The translations under genes were made by a program, and so were the position numbers. Shown piece after piece: positions 13,656 to 26,342 of a DNA stretch of 64,000 nucleotides. The notes under the pieces are model-generated. The model saw only the letters and a program-made list of their open reading frames with translations, did not search any database and had not been told where the DNA came from. Numbering within the stretch: the first letter of the stretch is position 1; each line of letters starts with the position of its first letter. This DNA is from Folioceros fuciformis (taxonomy: Eukaryota > Anthocerotophyta > Anthocerotopsida > Anthocerotales): positions 1 through 64,000 of the forward strand of contig JBNGIO010006224.1 in NCBI GenBank assembly GCA_049999805.1. Reading direction: 5' to 3'.

Positions 13656-14259
13656 TTTCCTCCCACGACCACCGTCCCTGCTGCTACTGCTAATTCCTGC
13701 TGTTTTCTCACACACGATTGCCGTCTGCGCTGCCACACACCCTTCTCACATTGGAAACGCCCAACACAGCGTACCGAGGGGTCACCCACATTCGCACCTC
13801 CTCTCGCAGTTCAGTCCAGGCGGGAAAAAAATGGCGGGAGACACTACCTGCCAGTACCTACCAAAGACAAGCCCAAGCTTGCCCAAGCCCACCACCACGC
13901 ATCCCGTCAAAATCTAGACTAAATAAGCAACATATTGTTAGTTCTCATTTTATAACAACAAGGAAGTATACCTTTATTTTACAATAAGGAAGCACGCCTT
14001 CATTTTACAAAGAACTAGACCTTCTCAAACCGGCTGGAAGGCCAGGCTATTTTTATTATAATATATTACAATAATGAGAAGTTGAACTCACTTTGTTTCT
14101 GTCCATCGAAACCAGCCCTTAGTAGGGTCCTTAATCACTCTGATTACCCTTAGGAGCCCTTAGTAGGTTGTATGGAGGGCAATAAAAATAAATATTTGAG
14201 CCCACTAATAAGAGAGACTAATTGCGTTGATAATAGTTAGGAAACTTTAGGGTTTTATT
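13656..14259. other. POLA1 5' flank and F-box 3' flank
   Basis: Spacer between two minus-strand genes. The part next to POLA1 is GC-rich; the part next to the F-box stop is AT-rich with duplicated phrases (cttagtaggg / cccttagtagg around 14115-14170). No coding signal was seen. Confidence 0.5.
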
Positions 14260-15723
14260 CTAAAGAAATAAATTTGGCATAGGTTGGAAACCCTCCCAAT
14301 TGACTTGTGCAACAGCATCAGGAAGCTTTTGCCAACAATGTCCATTCATGTCATAGGCAAGAGCATGGGTCGTGTAAGAAAAGCGAGAACAGTTATAATT
14401 CATAATAAAAAAGAAAATCACCAAGTTCCTAACAACGAAGACATTTTTAACCTCCAAAGAATTTACCCATGATTCAAGAGATGGAAGCATGGAAGATGGC
14501 CACTTAGTAGTGATTTTGATCCACCCGCTTCTAGCATCATCCAACATCCATATTCCTGCACAACACAATAGGAGCCTTCCATGGTAATCCACTAAACGAG
14601 GTATTACCTGTGCCTCCCCAAGGCTAAGCTCTATCATGGTGTCATAAGGAAGATTTACAGTCCATACAAAACGTGGACCCTTTTCTGTGTTAAGTTGTAC
14701 TACATCACGAGGTGCACAACCAATCACTGAATACAACCCTCCATTGTAAGACAAAACCACCTCTTGCATGAAAACGAAATGCTCAAGATAGAATGCAGTC
14801 CATTCATTAGTAATACTACTGTAAATGGCGTATGCATCTCTAATGAACGAAACGTCAAATTCAATTGATCTTACATGCCTCACAAAAACCTTGAAGTTGG
14901 AAATCTTTCCTGTTGCAGTAGATGTTTCCATCGATAAAGTGATTCTACTATTTTCCTGGCTCCAAAGTGGAAGCATAGGTAAAAGTTTGAAGCACTGATT
15001 CATGGGATTCACCACACAAAAATATGTTCCCTCATCTACGCGACATGTTACACATACAAACCCAGATGTTGCGCAAGCACTACTGGCAATTGATGATGGG
15101 TTATTTTGCAACACATCTGGCAAGAAAGATAAATCCACTTTCAGGGCCTTGTGCAGGAATGGTTGCTCCAAGATTGAAGTACTATTGTTCTCTTGTCTTT
15201 TATCACAACGCTTTATGCACTCAAACGTAAGAGTACATAGCAGAGGCGGTGTTGTGCTCGACTCAAATGCATGAAGGAAGCTCTCAAGGGGAAATCCTTC
15301 ATAACTGAGTATAGTATTCCAATCCTTGCAAACGACTTGGCAACGAGTTTGCAATTTGGTTGGTAATCGTTGCAATACTTCTTGCGCTATATCATATGGC
15401 AGATCAAAATAATTCTGAGTGCTTGATCTGGTCCTCCTAGCCGGTAGAGAGCAACCGTCTTTATGATCAAAATCCTCACGTAACAAATAGATTATGACAT
15501 GAAGATCATATGTATCAGGTTCGACCTTACACTTCCACTTTCCCTTTTGCTTCCCTTTGTGACTAGAGGCTGACTCATTGCCATCTAAGAGTTGATTGCT
15601 TTCTGTCTCTTGATTGTCATCACAGTCTTGCTCTTGATTGTCATCAAAGTCCTGCTCTTGGTCCTGCTCTTGGTTATCATCAAAGTCCAGCTCTCTGTTC
15701 TCCATGTCCTCTATCCCATCCAT
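14260..15723 (-). CDS. F-box protein, intronless, 487 residues
   Basis: A single uninterrupted frame from ATG at 15723 to TAG at 14260-14262. The N-terminal 45 residues are an acidic repeat (DFDDNQEQD twice, then DCDDNQE). Residues about 106-145 read FDLPYDIAQEVLQRLPTK, then CQVVCKDWNTIL, a plant F-box that binds SKP1 in SCF ubiquitin ligases. The rest resembles the beta-propeller-like C-terminal half of plant F-box/kelch-type proteins (VCVTCRVDEGTYFCVVNP, GRLLLCCAGIWMLDD, LAYDMNGHCWQKLP), where the substrate would bind. Clear kelch repeats could not be counted. Its lack of introns and AT-rich codons contrast with the intron-rich neighbours, which is common for lineage-expanded F-box genes. 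The substrate is unknown. Confidence 0.88.
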   Translation of the reverse strand: MDGIEDMENRELDFDDNQEQDQEQDFDDNQEQDCDDNQETESNQLLDGNESASSHKGKQKGKWKCKVEPDTYDLHVIIYLLREDFDHKDGCSLPARRTRSSTQNYFDLPYDIAQEVLQRLPTKLQTRCQVVCKDWNTILSYEGFPLESFLHAFESSTTPPLLCTLTFECIKRCDKRQENNSTSILEQPFLHKALKVDLSFLPDVLQNNPSSIASSACATSGFVCVTCRVDEGTYFCVVNPMNQCFKLLPMLPLWSQENSRITLSMETSTATGKISNFKVFVRHVRSIEFDVSFIRDAYAIYSSITNEWTAFYLEHFVFMQEVVLSYNGGLYSVIGCAPRDVVQLNTEKGPRFVWTVNLPYDTMIELSLGEAQVIPRLVDYHGRLLLCCAGIWMLDDARSGWIKITTKWPSSMLPSLESWVNSLEVKNVFVVRNLVIFFFIMNYNCSRFSYTTHALAYDMNGHCWQKLPDAVAQVNWEGFQPMPNLFL

Positions 15724-15752
15724 CTTCTACTCCAGTACAAACAGGATATTGC

Positions 15753-15850
15753 TCATGTATTATTGCTTGATTTATTGCTCATGTATTATTGCTTGATTCA
15801 ACGCAAGCAATAACACACATAGTACAGTGTTCATGTATTATTGCTTGATT
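15753..15850. repeat. three direct copies of a 20-bp motif
   Basis: The motif tcatgtattattgcttgatt occurs at 15753-15772, 15779-15798 and 15831-15850. The last two copies are also followed by caacgc. It sits 30-130 bp upstream of the F-box start codon, so it lies in the promoter or 5' leader. Confidence 0.85.
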
Positions 15851-17024
15851 CAACGCGAGTTGTTCAAGAGCATACTCAGCTCTACAAGTCCAAGAGATCC
15901 CATTATATAGCCTAAGAGGACCATACTAAGATAGTGCTAAAGTGAATACCCCAAAAGTTTGCGGTACTAAGTGATATTTTAAATAATAGTACGCATAATT
16001 ACTACTAACCTTATAACCTACTATTCTTATCGCATAGTCTTATCACAAGTGTGACAATACCCAAAACCCATCAGTCCGAAGGAGCGAGTGATCTCAGATG
16101 AGTCTTCAACATACGGCCTTTGTTGCCAGATCTTGAGACGCGGGCGACCCTGCTCTTGTAGATAATTATTTGTGCACAAATGCAAAACACTTTCTTGGAA
16201 GGTAAGCCAAACTCCCGTCTCCTTCGACGGAGCCACAGTACTGTGAGCCAGCCTGCGCGAGAACAGTGTCAGGATTTTTGACGTCGTCCATGCCAACTTG
16301 CCAACCGGGGAGCAAACGGAGGAGTGGATTGCGCAGGAGTCATGGGTGGCTGGCTGTGTCTGTAGCCGAAAACAAGGGCTACAGACCCAATCCTCCAGCC
16401 TACAGCCAACTAGGGTTCCAACACCACTCCCTACACAAGGATTTTCCTTGCTTGGGACACATAATTTTCAGCCGCTGCTGCGCCAGCTCCATGCTGCAGA
16501 AGAAAGATGGTGCGGCCAGCCAGCCACAGCCAGGGATTCGCTCCTCCGCCTCCTCAGCTGGGTGGCCCGTAATAGAAAAAAACTGTGAAGGAAACTGGTG
16601 GACGCTGCGACCGAACTGCCCGAGTGAAATAAGGGCCGGAAGATGGAGGACGGATGCTCAGATATCGAGAAAGGAACTAATTTATTTCAAGGTGTCTGTG
16701 CGCATATGTCCAGATTTTAGGTATTGCTTAGTTAACTAACTTAACTGGTTGCGGAGTTGTAGTGAATAGGAATTTGGACCACTCCCATACCAAATGTACG
16801 TACGTGTGTGACAGTGTGGTGTGTTGGCGATGTTAGAGGTAGGTACGTACAGTATATGTTGACGAAATACGTACATGCTTTCCCGCCTTGCGACGTGTGT
16901 GAATAGGGTGGTGTATGCTGATTTGCTTTTAAAAATGGGGTTAAAATGGAGTCCAGGGAGGGGAGAGAAAAAAGGGGCCGAGAGTTGGAAACGAGACTCA
17001 TGAGACGAAGCAGGAGCAGCCAAG

Positions 17025-17068
17025 CCAAAGCCAGAGCCAAAGCCAAAGCCAAAGCCAAAGCCAAAGCC
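17025..17068. repeat. (CAAAGC)n hexanucleotide microsatellite
   Basis: About seven units of CAAAGC, one of them altered (CAGAGC). On the minus strand they read as an alternating Ala-Leu frame that is not a gene. The run lies about 460 bp upstream of the XPO1 start. Confidence 0.9.
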
Positions 17069-17527
17069 TACTACTTGTAGTAGCAGCTTCGGGCGTCTGG
17101 ACGACTCGACCCGACTCGACTCAGGCCCAGACTAGACGCGTCGCCACTCCACCTCTTTTTTTGCCGGGGACACGCATGAGACTGACGAAGCTAGGAACTG
17201 GAAGAGTAGAGCAGGTCAGCAGGGGAAGCGCGCGCAGCGGAGCGGGAGCGACGAGCGCAGCGCAGCGCACAGCAGGCAGGTGATGGTATTGCACATGCCA
17301 TGACCCAGGTGAACCACGCCTGTTCCACGGGCTAGCTCCTCCTCCTCCACCTGCTCCTTGCTTTGCCTTCTCCGCAATTGGAGTGCCGCTGCGACGGCTG
17401 GATCGATCGCCCGCCGTCGCGGTAGGGCTTGCTTCCCGGCACGTGCGAGGGCCCCAGTGTTCCCCTGCGCTCTCCAGCTCAGGCTTGGGTTCAGGAGGAG
17501 CTGGGCCGGGCTTTTGCGCCTTCCAGT

Positions 17528-20500
17528 ATGGCGGAGAAGCTGCTGGACTTCTCCCAGCCTTTCGACGTGGGCCTTCTTGACGAGACCGTCGCCACCTTCT
17601 ACGGCACTGGCTCCAAAGAACAGGTAAATTTTTGTGTCCCAGCTTTGCCCCAGCTGTCTGCTACGTGCCTCGCTTCCGAAGGGGGTCTCTGGAATTGGCT
17701 TCGCCTCCCCTCTGCTCGCCCGGGCAGGCTTTGCCTCCCTCGTGCCGCCTCCAGTCTCACCTTCACCTTGTGTTGCTGTGCTGCAGAGAGCTGCTGCCGA
17801 GAGAGTGTTGAGGCTTTTGCAAGACCATCCTGACACATGGACCAGAGTTGTCAGCATACTGCAGGACTCTCAGCACCTCAACTCCAAGTTTTACGCTCTC
17901 CAGGTGCGCACTTCCGGCTGCCACTGCAGCCGCTCCGGCCTCATTTGAGCTTAACTGGATTCGGCTCATGGCCTCCATCTGTAGTTTTGTTGTGTGTGTG
18001 AACCGTTGAACGACGAGTTGACTCTCTTCTGTTGGAAAGGTTTTGGAGGGTGTGATAAAGTATCGATGGAACGCGTTGCCTTCAGAGCAAAGGGATGGAA
18101 TAAAAAATTACATCTCAGACCTCATCGTTCAGGTTTGAATCGCTATCGCAAAAGGCCCTTTGGGTTAGGGTTCCCACGTCTGTACCCCTACTAGTGAAAC
18201 GTAGGGTTCAATGCTGCGATCTTGTTCTGTGTTCTTACTGTATTGTTTTGCCGTTTCAGCTCTCCCGGAATGAGGCCACCTTCAGGAGCGAGCGGCTTTA
18301 CGTGACTAAGCTGAACATCATCCTTGTCCAGGTGCGCATCCAGCTGCCCATGGTTTACATCAGTGTTCTTACTCTGAATCTCAACACACACGAATGTGAA
18401 CATGGATGTCTGTGGACTTAAAAAAAAGTTGGGTCTTTTGTACGCCAGGTTCTAAAGCATGAGTGGCCAGCTAGATGGCCGAGGTTCATACCGGATCTTG
18501 TTGCAGCTGCCAATAGCAGTGAAACCCTATGCGAAAATTGCATGGTCATCTTGAAGGTCCGTACCATTACTTTACCTCTCTACCTGTGTTGCACCCACTA
18601 CTGTTTATCTCATACATGTTCTTTGACCAGCTGCTCAGTGAGGAGGTCTTTGACTTCTCCCGTGGAGAAATGACTCAAGTGAAGATCAAGGAATTAAAGA
18701 ATTCCTTGAACAGGTAACTTGTCGCACTGCTCTGTCAGCTGTAGTAGCCAGACTTGTTTTTTGGTGCTCCTGTATTAATGTTATTGTGTGCTCATGTGCT
18801 GCAGTGAATTCCAGCTGGTCCACGAACTCTGCCAGTACGTGCTGTCAGTGTCACCTAGCTCTGCGCTCATCAGAGCTACTCTGGCAACATTGCATGCGTT
18901 CCTCTCGTGGATTCCTCTTGGTTACATTTTTGAGTCTCCTTTGGTAGGAATCCAACTGAAACCGTCATCTCTCTTGTGAATCTTGTGAACAAGGATTGTA
19001 GCTGTTCTGTATTCGAGTCTTAGCTCGAATAATTGTGGTTCATCCATTCAGCGTGTGTTTGCTTCTGTGTGTGTATGTTTTTTTTCCGTTGACCTTTACC
19101 AAGCGGAGAATTTGGATGTAGTTGGAGACTCTGTTGAAGCTGTTTCCCATTCCTGATTACAGAAACCTCGCACTGCAGTGTTTAACTGAGGTCGGTATTC
19201 AGGGTTTCAGTGTAATTTGGTGTGTTGAGAGAGCAACTATTTGTGTTGGTTGTTTTTGGCCTCTTTGTGAACCAGTGTTAATCACTATCACTCTTCTCCA
19301 GGTTGCTGCCCTTAATTTTGGTGACTTTTACAATGCCCAGTTTGTGAAACTGTATTCAATCTTTGTTGCCCAGCTACAAGTAAGCCCTTACGGTTTATTT
19401 GCTGGACATGCCTTTTGCAGTCTGTGGATGTCTCCTCGTGTCGTCTCGTTCTGTGGTGATGTAACCTGAACTCGTGCGCATTGCAGATTATTCTGTCCCC
19501 GGCAACCAATATCCCAGAGGCGTATGGGAGTGGTACCACTGAAGATCAGGTTGCTTGATATCTGGAGCCCTTTTGCAAATGAACTTACACATCTTCATCT
19601 CTTATCTTATCCTGTTTGTTTTTGTCGCAGTCCTTCATCCAAAATTTAGCACTTTTTTTCACATCATTCTTCAAGGTATGCTGTGGATAGTCTCCAATGC
19701 ATGAATCAACGTCTTGAACAACGTATTGCATGTTATTTGCCCATCATGACCTGAAACGAGTCAGTCTTCTGACGGTCAATGTGCATTGACTTTGCAGGCT
19801 CATATCGGAGTCCTAGAAACAGCTCCAGAAAGTCAGGCTGCCCTCCTGCTGGGATTAGAATACTTGATTGGTATCTCCTACGTTGATGATACAGAGGTTT
19901 TTAAGGTAGACGGTGTTCAGGACTTTGCCGCACAAAAGAACGCTATGTATGTATCTGTCTTTGTTTGGTGTTCGTGAGTTCCCCACTTTAATCTGGATGT
20001 CTACTTTTTGCCAGGTTTGCCTGGACTACTGGAACGCACTTGTTTGTGATCTCTTTCAATCGGAGTGTGGCATGGAGGGTCCGGGAGGGTCAGCTGTGAT
20101 GGGTCTGCAGGTGACTCTAGTGGGAAGCTCTTGAAGCTCTACATAATGGTAGAAGATGACTTGCTGACTCTTGATTACTGTGTGGTGTCAAGGGTGTTAT
20201 GGCTTTGGGGAGTGTTCTTGCTGACGGAATGGGAGGAATGGGACATCTGTCTCAGCGGAAGCAACTATATGCTGGACCCCTTTCCAAGCTTCGATTGCTG
20301 ATGATAAGTCGCATGGCAAAACCTGAAGAAGTCTTGATTGTGGAAGACGAAAATGGTAATATTGTACGAGAAACTATGAAGGACAATGATGTGCTTGTCC
20401 AGTATAAGGTAAATAGTCTCTCAGTGGGTGTTGGTGTGTGTTTATTTTTGTGAGTCCCTCACTTCACCTTGCTGTGTAGATCATGAGAGAGACGCTCATC

Positions 20501-23500
20501 TACTTGTCACATCTTGATCACGATGATACTGAGCAGCAGGTGTGCTTTAAGCTTAGGTTTATTGCAATTATTCAGCAACAATGAATTCGATCTGTGGTAT
20601 TTGTGGTCTTATGGCCCTGGCTACTTGCTGCAACGAAATGACTTGGGGACTCGGATCCTCCTTTAGATGCTCAGAAAGCTGAACAAGCAGCTGAATGGAG
20701 AAGAGTGGGCCTGGAACAATCTTAACACCCTGTGCTGGGCCATCGGTTCAATTTCGGGCTCCATGGTTGAGGATCAGGTAGTCGCCTATTTGCTGTATGG
20801 TTATGTAGTTGTTTGCTGAGTGTCGATTCGTGAAAGGCGGCTGATTTGTTTATTTCTTTACATGTCTTTGTGCTTATATTTTTCACGAGTCTTCCTGATA
20901 ATGTTGTTCTCATGTGTTTGTGCTAATGTTCTGCACATGTCTCTGTGTTCATGTTCTTCTGCCTACCTTTTCAGGAGAATCGGTTCCTTGTGACAGTCAT
21001 TCGTGATCTGCTGAATTTATGTGAGAACACGAAGGGCAAGGACAACAAGGCAGTGATTGCTAGCAACATCATGTAAGGTTTTCCTGCCGGGCAGCTACGA
21101 ATTCTTTGCTGTTTCCAGCTAGCTCTCGAGTCAGTTCCTTGAAACTGACTCAAAGGGGAGGTATGTTTCAAAGGTATGTTGTTGGTCAGTACCCAAGGTT
21201 CTTGAGGGCGCACTGGAAGTTTTTGAAGACCGTGGTGAACAAGCTGTTTGAGTTCATGCACGAGACCCACCCTGGCGTGCAAGTAAGGATCAGCCCTTCT
21301 GGCTTTTTAGGTACTTCTTTGGTGTGATAATGCTCTCGTAGTGAATCTGTGGCATGCAATCAACTAAATGTATGGTCTGCATTCCAGGACATGGCCTGTG
21401 ATACGTTTCTGAAGATTGTTCAAAAGTGCCGCCGAAAGTTTGTCATCCTTCAGGTGAGGGTGACTTGGTCAGCAAAGTAATTGTGCAGTCGGCCATTAGA
21501 GGAAAATTTGTGTTTTAATTGTAACCGTTTACTATGTCTTTCAGTTATGGTGCGGGTTGAAGTCCTGTATTAACCTCCAGTGTTGTAGGTGGGGGAGACA
21601 GAGCCATTCGTTTGTGAGCTGTTGAAGACCCTGCCCACAACTATTTTGGATCTTGAGAGTCATCAAATCCATACATTTTATGAGGCGGTAAGCTGATAAC
21701 AGACCCTCACGGACAGAGTACGTGGCACAGGTCTGCTAGAAACAATGCTGAATCTACACGTTTATGCTGCTGAAGTTTCTACCATAAATTTGATAAAACA
21801 GGTAGGCTTTATGATACAAGCTGAAGGTGACGTCCATAGGAGGGATGAATACCTCCAAAAGCTCATGGAGTTGCCGAATCAGGTGCTGATCCTTCTCGTT
21901 GCTTTTTCAGACTGTTGTTTTGTAAATAGTATGCACGTAAGGATGTCAATGGTGCTGACATATGTTCTTGTGCAGAGATGGGCAGAAATAATTGGTCATG
22001 CGAGGCAAAGCGTGGACTACCTGAAGGCCCAGGATGTTATTCGTTCTGTTTTGAATATCCTTCAGGTAACCGCCTCAGCGGTCTAATGAGATTCTGTTTC
22101 GTGATTTGGTTCTCGCTCCCTTGTGTGCCCAGCAGCCTTGTCATTATTTCATTCAGGTCACTAACAGGGGCCACTGTTGCGGTTTCAGACAAATACTAGT
22201 GTTGCCAGCTCACTAGGGCAAGCTTTCCTGACTCAGATTTCCCTGATATATCTGGACATGCTCAATGTTTATCGGTATGGGTAGATTTTAATATCAGTTG
22301 AAGTTTCTTGTCCCAGTAGGTTTTTTAAAGAATGTCAGTGGTTGTCCTGGATGGCTTTGGAATTGCGTCTCAGCTGTATTTCTGTGTGACAAAGCTTCGG
22401 TATGTGCTTTCTTGCAGAATGTATAGCGAGCTTATATCCTCTGGCATTGCCGAGGGTGGCCCTTATGCCTCTAGAACTTCTTTTGTGAAGCTGTTGAGGT
22501 ATTATGTGATATTCCGATAGCTGCCTGTGTGATATGGGAGGGACTTGGTGTTTTGGATGCACGGAGTTTCGAGCTTGTTGGCTATTTTTCTGCTGGAATG
22601 GAATTTACTCTGTCGCTCCTTGCAGATCTGTAAAGCGGGAGACTCTCAAGTTGATTGAGACTTTTGTGGATAAAGCTGAAGATGTAGAGCTCATCTCAAA
22701 GCAGTTTGTACCTGCAATGATGGACCCCATATTGGGTGATTATGCACGAAATGTCTCGGATGCCCGAGAATCTGAAGTCCTGTCTCTGTTTGCAACCATC
22801 ATTGATAAGTGCGTGCCTGTGTGGTCTTTCTTAGCCGCTCTAATTTGTTCATGCACTGTTTGCCAACTTATATGTTGGGCTCTGTGCCACGCAGATTGAA
22901 GTCTGCAATGATTGAGGACGTGCTACGGATTTTCGAGGCAGTTTTTGCTTGCACACTTGATGTACGTTGAGCTGTTATTATTGTCTGCAGCTTTGTAGAG
23001 GGCGCCCCTTCCGTTGTAATTTGACCTTGGTTCCTGTAACTGCAGATGATCACCAAGAATTTTGAGGACTACCCTGAACACCGACTGAAGTTCTTCTCAC
23101 TGCTACGTGCCATAGCTACCCATTGCTTCCCAGCACTCTTTACCCTGTCGAGTCAGGTACCAACGTCATTCACCACGCCCTCCTCTGTTTCATATGTTGG
23201 CAACTAGTTGTGGATACTTGATTTCCTGTGGCTTCATATCAAATTCATACTTCTAAAATCGTCGCTTGGTGATGGTAGATCGATAGAAGAAATTGTTTTT
23301 TGCACTAGCTCTTGAAGAGGAATGTATGATTTCTTGCTAATGTTATTATTTACTTGCATCTAAGCAGCAACTGAAACTGGTGATGGACTCCATTATATGG
23401 GCCTTTCGGCACACTGAACGGAATGTAGCTGAGACGGGGCTGAATTTGTTGCTGGAGATGTTGTCAAAATTTCAGGTTTGTCCGTTCTCTTATCGCAGTC

Positions 23501-24388
23501 AGTTTTTTTTATGTGTTTGTTTGTGTCGACAAGAATCATCTTCCTCTGGTGAAGGTTTGTCAAGCTCTCGTCTCTTGCAGTTTGACAGTCTAATTTTTTG
23601 TACCTGCTGCCGCAGGCTTCGGAGTTTTGCAACCAATTTCATCATAGCTATTTCGTGATCATTGAGCAAGAAATTTTTGCTGTTTTAACGGATACATTTC
23701 ACAAGCCAGGGTTTAAGCTACATGTTCTCATACTGCAACACCTTTTCTGTTTGGTATGTGCCTCTGTGAATGAAAATGGATGCCACTGATGGATGAATGT
23801 CTTACCGCAGTTGACCAGTTGGTATTCTTTGGTCTATCAGATCGACTCTGGATCATTGACTCAGCCACTCTGGGATGTGTCCAATCCAAGTTTGGGGCCT
23901 TACTCCAATAATGTGGAATTTGTGCGGTACCACACTATCAAATTGTTGGGAACATCTTTTCCAAACATGACAGTCACGGAGGTAGGCGACAGCCTTGTTG
24001 ACTGCATCTTGTTGACTATGTTGTGAATGGTTTACAATCATTTGTTACATAGTCTGGGTTCTGTTGCAGGTCACCAATTTCGTTGATGCTCTATTTGAGA
24101 CACGCACCGACTTACCTTTATTCAAAACACGACTTCGGGATTTTCTGATCCAGTCGAAAGAGTTCTCAGCTCAAGTACTCATCACTAATTTTGATTTCTG
24201 TGATGAGTTAGTCGTGTGCGTGGATTTTTAGAAATTTCTTATGTGTGTGGCTATGGCTGTCTCAGGATAATAAGGACCTCTATGCTGAAGAGGCTGCTCA
24301 TCAAAGAGAGTTGGAGAGACGCCGGATGTTAAGCATACCTGGGTTGATTGCCCCAAGTGAAATCCAGGATGACATGGTGGATGCCTGA
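17528..24388 (+). CDS. XPO1: exportin-1 (CRM1), nuclear export receptor
   Basis: Exports leucine-rich-NES cargo and RNPs with RanGTP through nuclear pores. 32 exons: 17528-17623, 17787-17903, 18040-18132, 18260-18331, 18449-18556, 18631-18713, 18805-18943, 19122-19190, 19302-19379, 19487-19549, 19631-19675, 19798-19905, 20015-20110, 20193-20408, 20480-20539, 20667-20777, 20975-21072, 21174-21282, 21388-21453, 21589-21687, 21802-21882, 21976-22065, 22189-22274, 22418-22498, 22626-22808, 22895-22961, 23046-23156, 23368-23475, 23616-23753, 23841-23981, 24070-24174, 24266-24388. Total 3240 nt, 1079 residues, fully in phase and the normal family length. Starts [20 protein letters not shown]. Visible landmarks: [31 protein letters not shown], and [16 protein letters not shown], whose Cys (about 534) corresponds to human Cys528 in the NES groove. 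It is followed by [18 protein letters not shown]. The C-terminus ends [10 protein letters not shown]. Confidence 0.97.
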
Positions 24389-26342
24389 GATTGGCCGTCA
24401 TGAAAAAGAGCTGCCTCACACTTTGGGTGCATGATCTCTGGTCCTGACTTGAAGTCAAGAACTGAAGGAGAAACCTTCCGGGTAGGCGGTTGAGGAGACG
24501 TGGCAGAGGCAGTAATATCTTCAGTGTTAGGGAGGTGTCTTAGAATGCTTGCATTTTTATGTGGAGTCCATTCAAGTTCTGGAGATATCCGCAATTACTA
24601 GTGATACCTCTAGGCAGGGTAGAGAACGCGGTGGCAGGTTCAGGACTGTCGGCCTGGTAAAATATCCTGCCTTTAGAGCTTCTCATAATGCGCTGCCTTT
24701 AGTCGTTGAAGTAGGGATAGCTCTTTCAACAGACTCCACATCTGCAGACAAGCTGTAGACCATTGACACCGTTGTATGCAAATTGCTCTTCACAATTGAG
24801 TTAGAATTGGTCGGCTGATTTTCGCAACGTCTGACTTAGTAAGGGCGCTGATGGTGTGGAACATAGTAGGGCAGGTTGTTCCTGCGTGGGGCGGGTTCTC
24901 TGATCACAAAGTCCTGCTTGGTTTGTAGGGCGTGTTGGTAGTGTGTGGGACTAATGGTCTATATAAGGCGAGTTGGTATTATGTCGGGTTAATGGCCCGG
25001 GCCGCCTTGGTTTATAAGGCGAACTGATGGTGTGCTCTTAAGATGGTAGGCCAGGTTCTGATGGGCATAACCCGCCTTGATTTGTAACAATGTTTTTTCC
25101 TTGATTGCGTGTACTTATTGAGTACCAAAAATCACTTTGCATCACCCGTGGTGATCTGGAGTGAAGTGAGTGGAGGCTTGTAACGAAGTTGTCACTTGTT
25201 ATACTAAATTTCTTATCTATGTAGGATGCTTTTACTTAATTAGTTTTTAGTATGATTAGATTTATGATTTAGTTAAAATAATTAAGTAGTATAGTGGAAT
25301 ATAACTACGCCCTTTTCTTAGTGCCCAATTAGCAAGCAACAAAGTAGGCATCGTGGTCTTTTTCCTTAGTGCCCAATTAGCAAGCCACAAAGTAGGCATC
25401 TTGGCCTTTTCCTAGTGCCCAATTAGCAAGCTACAAAGTAGGCATCTTGGTCTTTTTCTAGTGCCCAATTAGCAAGCCACAAAGTAGGTTAGTGCCCAAT
25501 TAGTAGGCCACAAAGTAGGCATCATGGTCTTGTTAGAAAATCTCATCAAAGAAGCTTTGTGTGGTTGGCGGTTGGCTGGTACATTGTTGAGTTCTCCGGC
25601 CTAGGAAATATTATTCCCTTCTCTATGTACCTGAAAGAAGATGAAAAACTATTATCAAAAGCTGCAAAACCCAGACTATCTTGCATTGCCTTATCTTGTC
25701 TTGTGTTGTGGGTGCTCCAAACCAAATCCACACTTATTGGAAGCAAAGAACCTTTTTGTGTCAGAACAAAGTGCAGAAATATATATTATGAATACACAGC
25801 ACAACAAACTAAAAACGAAAGAAAGATTTCAAACCATGATGGGCTCACAGTTCAAGTGCTGCTTTACGAGATGTGTACATATGTACATACATAGATACCA
25901 ACTGTATATGTTCGTACACATGTACTTACGTAGTTGTTCGCAAAATTTGGTGGTGGAGGCTGAGATGAGTGAAATAAGAGCCCCATTCCTCGGGAGGCCG
26001 GGATCTCAACGAGGGGCACGTCGGGACAAGGTGGTATTTAACACGCGCGATGACATGTTGTCCCCTTCCCGGCTTGCGAGTTGGACAGCGGAAGGTTCGT
26101 GTATGTGTCTCGAGAGTGAAGGGGACATGGGGCGGGACAATTTTCCTCTCTCCTTGCGTTAGGTCACCCAGCAGCCAGTGTGGAGCGTGCTTGAGGATGT
26201 AGATTGCGATTGCAGCAGGGACTGGGGTGCTATACTTTTCAGCGGAGAGCTTGATCGGGTGGCGGAGGTCTGGTGTGCTTGCCAGTGGCATTGCCATCTG
26301 CATTTGCTGTGAAGGCGGAGCAGGGGTAGCGGATCAGTAGGG
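24389..26342. other. intergenic between XPO1 and SCD2
   Basis: Contains the XPO1 3' region, a loose repeated phrase (ataaggcga and related forms) at about 24890-25090, a 46-48-bp tandem repeat at 25319-25533 and the SCD2 upstream region. Open frames at 25559-26303 on both strands have no recognised domain. Confidence 0.5.
25319..25533. repeat. five-copy tandem repeat, about 46-48 bp
   Basis: Units start at about 25319, 25367, 25413, 25459 and 25490 with the phrase tagtgcccaattag, each continuing to ccacaaagtaggcatc or a near variant. Spacing is 48, 46, 46 and then 31 bp; the fourth unit is truncated. It is non-coding. Confidence 0.9.

Larger units (their letters stand above)
15724..17527. 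other. divergent spacer, F-box and XPO1 upstream regions
   Basis: The F-box gene (-) and XPO1 (+) diverge from this 1.8-kb region, so it holds both promoters. A minus-strand frame at 16027-16296 (about 89 codons) and plus frames at 16266-16739 are open but unrecognised. Short direct repeats lie at 15753-15850 and a hexanucleotide run at 17025-17068. Confidence 0.5.

Noticed and set aside
16027-16296. 89-codon minus frame in the XPO1 upstream spacer
   Set aside because: No domain recognised, no splice partners, and its position between two promoters argues against a gene.
16741-17064. Minus frame starting with repeated Ala-Leu
   Set aside because: It is a translation of the (CAAAGC)n microsatellite followed by spacer sequence.
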